A DNA stretch of 45,589 bases from Gordonia sp. ABSL11-1 (GTDB lineage: Bacteria > Actinomycetota > Actinomycetes > Mycobacteriales > Mycobacteriaceae): assembly GCF_030315685.1 (NCBI RefSeq), contig NZ_JASXSI010000032.1, positions 1-45,589 of the forward strand, given 5' to 3'. A program made the translations under genes and the position numbers. Under the pieces are notes generated by a model. That model made no database searches, was not told the origin of the DNA, and saw nothing but the letters and a program-made list of their open reading frames with translations. Position 1 is the first letter of the stretch, and each line of letters starts with the position of its first letter. This document shows, in pieces, positions 42,282 to 45,589 of the stretch.

Positions 42282-43076
42282 ATGACACGACTCAAAGGGA
42301 AGACCGCACTGGTACTGGGTGCGTCGAAGCCTGGAAACATGGGACAGACGATCGCACGCGCCTTCATTGCCGAAGGCGCCGACGTCGTCGTTTCCGGCCG
42401 AGACATTGACGAGGCCAACCGGTTCGCCGAGCTCCGCGGGGCATCGGCGCTGGCCTGCGATGTCCGCTCACGAACCGAGGTATTCGACCTCTTCCACGAG
42501 GTGGCACGGCTACACGGCGGTGTCGATGTCGCCGTGAGCACCGCGGCTACCGGCCTATTGCCGACAACCATTCTCGATACGACCGAGGACGACGTGGAAT
42601 CGATGGCTTCAACCATCTTCAAGGGCGGCTTCTACTTCCTTCAGGCCGCCGTTGACTCCATGCAGGACAAGGGCGGTTCGATCATCACCGTCACCAGCGC
42701 GGTCGCTTCCATCATGTTCGAGAATCACGGCATTTACATGGGCGCCAAGGCAGGCCTCGAGCACCTCACCAGATCTGTCGCGAACGACTACGGGAGGGCG
42801 GGCATTCGCGCCAACTCGATCGCCCCCGGATACACCCAAACCCCTATGGCTGAGCGCTTCTCCGCACCAGGCGTAGTCGAAGCATTCTGCCGCGAGATCC
42901 CATTGGGGCGCCTCAACACCGCCGAGGACGTGGCCAATGCCGCAGTCTTTGTCGCCTCTGACGAATGCTTCATGACCGGCCAGACCCTCCACGTCAATGG
43001 CGGTCTCACACTGCGACGCAATCCGACCGTTGGCGAACTCACGGCCGCAATGAATCAGGCGGCGGCCACCACCTGA
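42282..43076 (+). CDS. SDR oxidoreductase
   Basis: A 264-residue SDR with an unusual glycine loop GASKPGNMG at 13-21, recalling the enoyl-ACP-reductase-like variants. STAA at 86-89 replaces NNAG, and Ser139 with Tyr152-x3-Lys156 form a normal active site. The ATG has AGAAAGCG upstream. It stands alone between the divergent IclR gene and the oxygenase promoter. Likely an alcohol/ketone step in the same pathway; reduction of a double bond cannot be excluded given the loop. Confidence 0.89.
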   Translation: MTRLKGKTALVLGASKPGNMGQTIARAFIAEGADVVVSGRDIDEANRFAELRGASALACDVRSRTEVFDLFHEVARLHGGVDVAVSTAATGLLPTTILDTTEDDVESMASTIFKGGFYFLQAAVDSMQDKGGSIITVTSAVASIMFENHGIYMGAKAGLEHLTRSVANDYGRAGIRANSIAPGYTQTPMAERFSAPGVVEAFCREIPLGRLNTAEDVANAAVFVASDECFMTGQTLHVNGGLTLRRNPTVGELTAAMNQAAATT

Positions 43077-43125
43077 GCCCGTCTCTGGGGCCGAAATCTG
43101 TGGAGTGACAGCGCCCGGAAGACGA

Positions 43126-43154
43126 TTGACACGTGATCTGGAACACTGTAGGGT
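43126..43154 (+). promoter_or_regulatory. SigA-type promoter for the oxygenase operon
   Basis: A perfect -35 TTGACA (43126-43131), 17 bp, then TAGGGT (43149-43154), a good TANNNT actinobacterial -10. GAACACTGTAGG at 43141-43152 also occurs at the suggested reductase promoter at 34.56 kb. The candidate operator lies about 23 bp downstream, well placed to block transcription. Confidence 0.65.
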
Positions 43155-43176
43155 TTGTTTGCAATCGCGATCCTGT

Positions 43177-43192
43177 GTTCGCATTATTGAAC
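43177..43192. promoter_or_regulatory. Candidate operator GTTC-N8-GAAC, oxygenase copy
   Basis: GTTCGCATTATTGAAC has the same arms and spacing as the site at 34526-34541 and shares GTTCG and TGAAC with it. It sits just after the promoter and 151 bp before the oxygenase start. Confidence 0.58.
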
Positions 43193-43342
43193 GCTTGCCA
43201 CGGTGAACTGGCAATTTCAGCAGACTCGCGCCAGTGCTTGTCGTTGGCTACAGCGCACGGCGCCACACCACGTGGTGGGTAGGTGCGTGAGTTCATCGAC
43301 GGCTTTGCCGACAGTTCCACATTCCGCAAGGAGACGATCACC

Positions 43343-44542
43343 ATGACCACCGACTTCACATCAGCAACCGACGCTGCCGAGCACGAAGTCCGCAACCTCC
43401 TGATCGACCGTGCACGCGAAGTGGCGGCACTCATCGATGCCGAGGCCGACGAGACCGAACAAGGCGGGAAGGTCACCGGGAAAGCCGTTGCCGCGATTCG
43501 CGAGCAAGGGTTGTTCTGGGCCGGCATCCCGGAGGCCGCCGGCGGATCCGGTGGCAGCACCATCGATGCCATCGAGGTTGTCGAAGAGCTCTCCCGTGCC
43601 GATGCCTCTGCCGGCTGGATCGCCATGGTCAACATCAGCGCCGCCGGAATGATCGCCGGATATATGCCCGAAGCCGGTGCCTCCCAACTCTATTCGCCGA
43701 CCACTCAGAGCATGGTCGCCGGATTTGCGGCACCGGTGGGAAAGGGGGAGAAAGTCGACGGCGGCTATATTCTATCGGGGCGATGGACCTTTGCCAGCGG
43801 CTCGGACTGGGCAGACTGGTTCGGGTTGGGTTTCACCGTGGTCGACGCCGACGGCGCTCCCCTCCTCGATGACAAGGGCGCCCGGCAGGCCCTGTACGCG
43901 GTCCTGCCCAGCACCTCGGGTGACATCGTGCGCAACTGGGACGTCACCGGCCTGGCAGGCACCGGAAGTCACGACATCGACGTCACCAAGGTCTTCGTGC
44001 CCGACGACCGAATCATGGATGCCTACTCGCTCGACCCGGTGCGCCCGGAGTCTGTCTTCGCCCTGGGCAAAGATGGCATCGCGGTGGCCGGGCATGCGGG
44101 CGTCGCGCTGGGCATCATGAAACGCGCTCTTCAGGAAGTCGCAGAGATCACCGAAGGCAAAGGCCGACGCGGCTATCCCGGCCCTGTGGACGAGTATCCG
44201 GTATTTTTGTTCGAGTTCGCCAAGGCCGACGCGCAGTACCACAGCGCGCGGGCCTACCTTCTGGAGACCTATCGGGCGGCCGAGGCCCAGGCCATTCAGG
44301 AAGGGCAGATCAGCACCGAACTCCGAGCGCGTATGCGCCACGCCGCGGTGTGGGTGCACCGGGTTATGGAAGAGGTCGTTGCCTTCGCTCGCCTCTGGGG
44401 TGGCACACAGGCATTCCGCAATCCGTCAGTTCTCGGGCGGGTGGTCCGGGACGCGAACGTCGCCGCCCAACACCTCCACGTGGACAACATCTGGCTCGTC
44501 GACGTCGCGCGCGAACTCGTCGCCACCGCCAAGAAACGATGA
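43343..44542 (+). CDS. Group D flavin monooxygenase oxygenase component (HsaA/DszC-like)
   Basis: A 399-residue protein with the acyl-CoA dehydrogenase fold but the features of reduced-flavin-using oxygenases. The N-terminal part has GLFWAGIPEAAGGSGG and SRADASAGWIAMVN; the middle has LSGRWTFASGSDWADW and WDVTGLAGTGSHDI; the end has WGGTQAFRNPSVLGRVVRD and HLHVD. HsaA (steroid phenol hydroxylase) and DszC (sulfoxidation) are the named relatives. It needs FMNH2/FADH2 from a reductase, for which the gene at 34.8 kb is the only candidate here. AAGGAG lies nine bases before the ATG. Forms an operon with the cyclase-family hydrolase. Confidence 0.9.
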   Translation: MTTDFTSATDAAEHEVRNLLIDRAREVAALIDAEADETEQGGKVTGKAVAAIREQGLFWAGIPEAAGGSGGSTIDAIEVVEELSRADASAGWIAMVNISAAGMIAGYMPEAGASQLYSPTTQSMVAGFAAPVGKGEKVDGGYILSGRWTFASGSDWADWFGLGFTVVDADGAPLLDDKGARQALYAVLPSTSGDIVRNWDVTGLAGTGSHDIDVTKVFVPDDRIMDAYSLDPVRPESVFALGKDGIAVAGHAGVALGIMKRALQEVAEITEGKGRRGYPGPVDEYPVFLFEFAKADAQYHSARAYLLETYRAAEAQAIQEGQISTELRARMRHAAVWVHRVMEEVVAFARLWGGTQAFRNPSVLGRVVRDANVAAQHLHVDNIWLVDVARELVATAKKR

Positions 44543-44603
44543 CCGCCGTGCCCGCCGCTTTCACCCCACGCCCAGACGAGTGTCGTCGGGCACCGTTGCC
44601 GCG

Positions 44604-45500
44604 ATGACTGACTCGTGGGGGCGTTGGGGCCACGAGGATGAACGAGGCGCCCTGAATCTCATCACCCCCGACCGAACCGTCGCCGCAGCACATTCAGTAC
44701 GCACCGGTCAGGTGTACCCGCTGGGCCTGCCGATCCAACGCGAAGGCGTTCCCGTCTTCGCCTACCGCGGTCCCTCCCAACGCCTAACGCTCACGACGGA
44801 ACGGGATGAGCACCGTTGGTCGGCCGCCGGCGCCCCACAAGGGGCCGGCGCCAACGCGGACCTACTCATCACACCCACTCACAATGGCACTCATATCGAT
44901 GCCCTGTCGCATGTGTTCGATGATCACCGGGTGTACAACGGATTCCCCAGTTCATCTTTCACGCCATCGGACGGCGCACATCGGTGCGGGATCGACAAAG
45001 TGGGAGGGATTGTGGGACGTGGCGTGGTGCTCGATGTGGCCGCCGCCGCCAACGTTGACCATCTCCCGGAGACCGAGGCGGTCACAGCTGACATGCTCAA
45101 GGCCGCTGAAGTCATGGCGGGCATGCAAGTCGGCAGGGGCGATATCGTGCTGATTCACACCGGTTGGCTCCGCCACTATCTCGACGGGGTTCGCGAGGGC
45201 TACTCAGTCCCCCTCGACCGCACCCCCGGTCTCGATATGGGCGGCGCACGGTATCTGGCCGATCGAGATATCGCCGCTGTCGGGGCCGACAATCCTGCGG
45301 TGGAGGTCCTCGGACGCGACGGCGACGAGTTCATCGAAGTGCATCGCGAGATGATCACGAAGCGCGGTATCTCATTCATCGAGCTTCTCGATCTCCGGGA
45401 ACCAGTCGCAGACAACGCCTATGCGGGAATGTTCATCACCGCACCACTACGCATAACCGGCGGATCCGGCAGCCCCGTCAACCCGCTGTTGGTCGTGTGA
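44604..45500 (+). CDS. Cyclase-family (kynurenine formamidase-like) metal-dependent hydrolase
   Basis: A 298-residue member of the putative cyclase family (PF04199 type). Metal site: His93, His97, Asp99 and His103 in THNGTHIDALSH. N-terminal SWGRWGHEDERGALNLITPD and C-terminal DNAYAGMFITAPLRITGG are typical of the longer bacterial branch. Family members hydrolyse amides, lactones or related ring bonds; kynurenine formamidase and isatin hydrolase are the best known. The ATG at 44604 has only a weak ribosome site. Placed 61 bp after the flavin oxygenase, it probably opens the product ring or ester. Last complete gene; the remaining 89 bp show nothing. Confidence 0.88.
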   Translation: MTDSWGRWGHEDERGALNLITPDRTVAAAHSVRTGQVYPLGLPIQREGVPVFAYRGPSQRLTLTTERDEHRWSAAGAPQGAGANADLLITPTHNGTHIDALSHVFDDHRVYNGFPSSSFTPSDGAHRCGIDKVGGIVGRGVVLDVAAAANVDHLPETEAVTADMLKAAEVMAGMQVGRGDIVLIHTGWLRHYLDGVREGYSVPLDRTPGLDMGGARYLADRDIAAVGADNPAVEVLGRDGDEFIEVHREMITKRGISFIELLDLREPVADNAYAGMFITAPLRITGGSGSPVNPLLVV

Positions 45501-45589
45501 GTCCGCTGTTCGTCATCTGATCTGATGCGCTGCGGACTGCTCGTTCGTCTGCTCTGCGAAACCACCCGGTCCGAAATGGGCTTGTTTGA

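Noticed and set aside
1..45589. tRNA, rRNA, CRISPR arrays, riboswitches, prophage genes
   Set aside because: Looked for by eye on both strands; no cloverleaf, regularly spaced repeats or conserved RNA core was seen.

Overview
The window is high-GC DNA that reads as a member of the Mycobacteriales (Gordonia, Rhodococcus, Williamsia or Mycobacterium-like). This rests on the many GTG starts, an F420-type LLM oxidoreductase, a paired two-subunit acyl-CoA dehydrogenase, a DUF35 protein next to a lipid-transfer thiolase, and the amino-acid makeup of the proteins. No rRNA, tRNA, CRISPR array or phage gene was seen. Almost every gene is catabolic: about 45 genes in tightly packed, often start/stop-overlapping operons. 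The left edge carries the 3' end of a decayed ISL3-type transposase, so the cluster may sit on a mobile or rearranged segment.

Layout. 0.4-4.1 kb: an MHS-type MFS importer, a double NTF2-like (SnoaL) protein and a divergent GntR/FCD regulator. 4.1-8.0 kb (minus): an operon of cytochrome P450, SDR, ABM-domain protein and a soluble CPR-like diflavin reductase. 8.2-10.4 kb (minus): alpha-methylacyl-CoA racemase and LLM oxidoreductase. 10.6-14.2 kb (plus): crotonase, SDR, crotonase, thiolase. 14.3-16.7 kb (minus): two crotonases and a second GntR regulator. 16.9-19.1 kb (plus): a two-subunit acyl-CoA dehydrogenase. 19.2-22.2 kb (minus): thioesterase, split MaoC hydratase, zinc alcohol dehydrogenase and a carboxymuconolactone-decarboxylase-like protein. 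22.2-25.0 kb (plus): acyl-CoA synthetase and a further acyl-CoA dehydrogenase. 25.1-34.5 kb (minus): a long operon of SGNH hydrolase, SDR, Baeyer-Villiger-type monooxygenase, a 63-aa protein, a fused double CoA-transferase, SDR, a small DUF3263-like protein, SDR and a second MHS importer. 34.8-40.8 kb (plus): flavin reductase, DUF35 protein, Ltp-type aldolase, SDR, acyl-CoA synthetase and an NAD-epimerase-like protein. 40.9-45.5 kb: an IclR regulator, an SDR, a flavin-dependent oxygenase and a cyclase-family hydrolase.

How it may work together (inference). The gene set fits complete degradation of a branched, probably alicyclic compound such as a terpenoid or steroid-like acid. P450, SDR, BVMO/hydrolase and the two-component monooxygenase would oxidise and open the carbon skeleton. 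Ligases or CoA-transferases would activate the acid. The racemase would correct alpha-methyl stereochemistry. The dehydrogenases, crotonases/MaoC, SDRs and thiolase/aldolase would carry out beta-oxidation or retro-aldol cleavage. The substrate cannot be read from the sequence.

Two palindromic DNA motifs appear to tie the cluster together. TTGAATTCAA or a near match occurs at five positions between 9.2 and 22.2 kb, always close to gene starts. A GTTC-N8-GAAC type element occurs around 34.5-34.7 kb, again at 43.2 kb, and in weaker form upstream of the P450 operon. The second motif would place the separately encoded reductase and oxygenase of the two-component monooxygenase under one regulator, plausibly the IclR protein.
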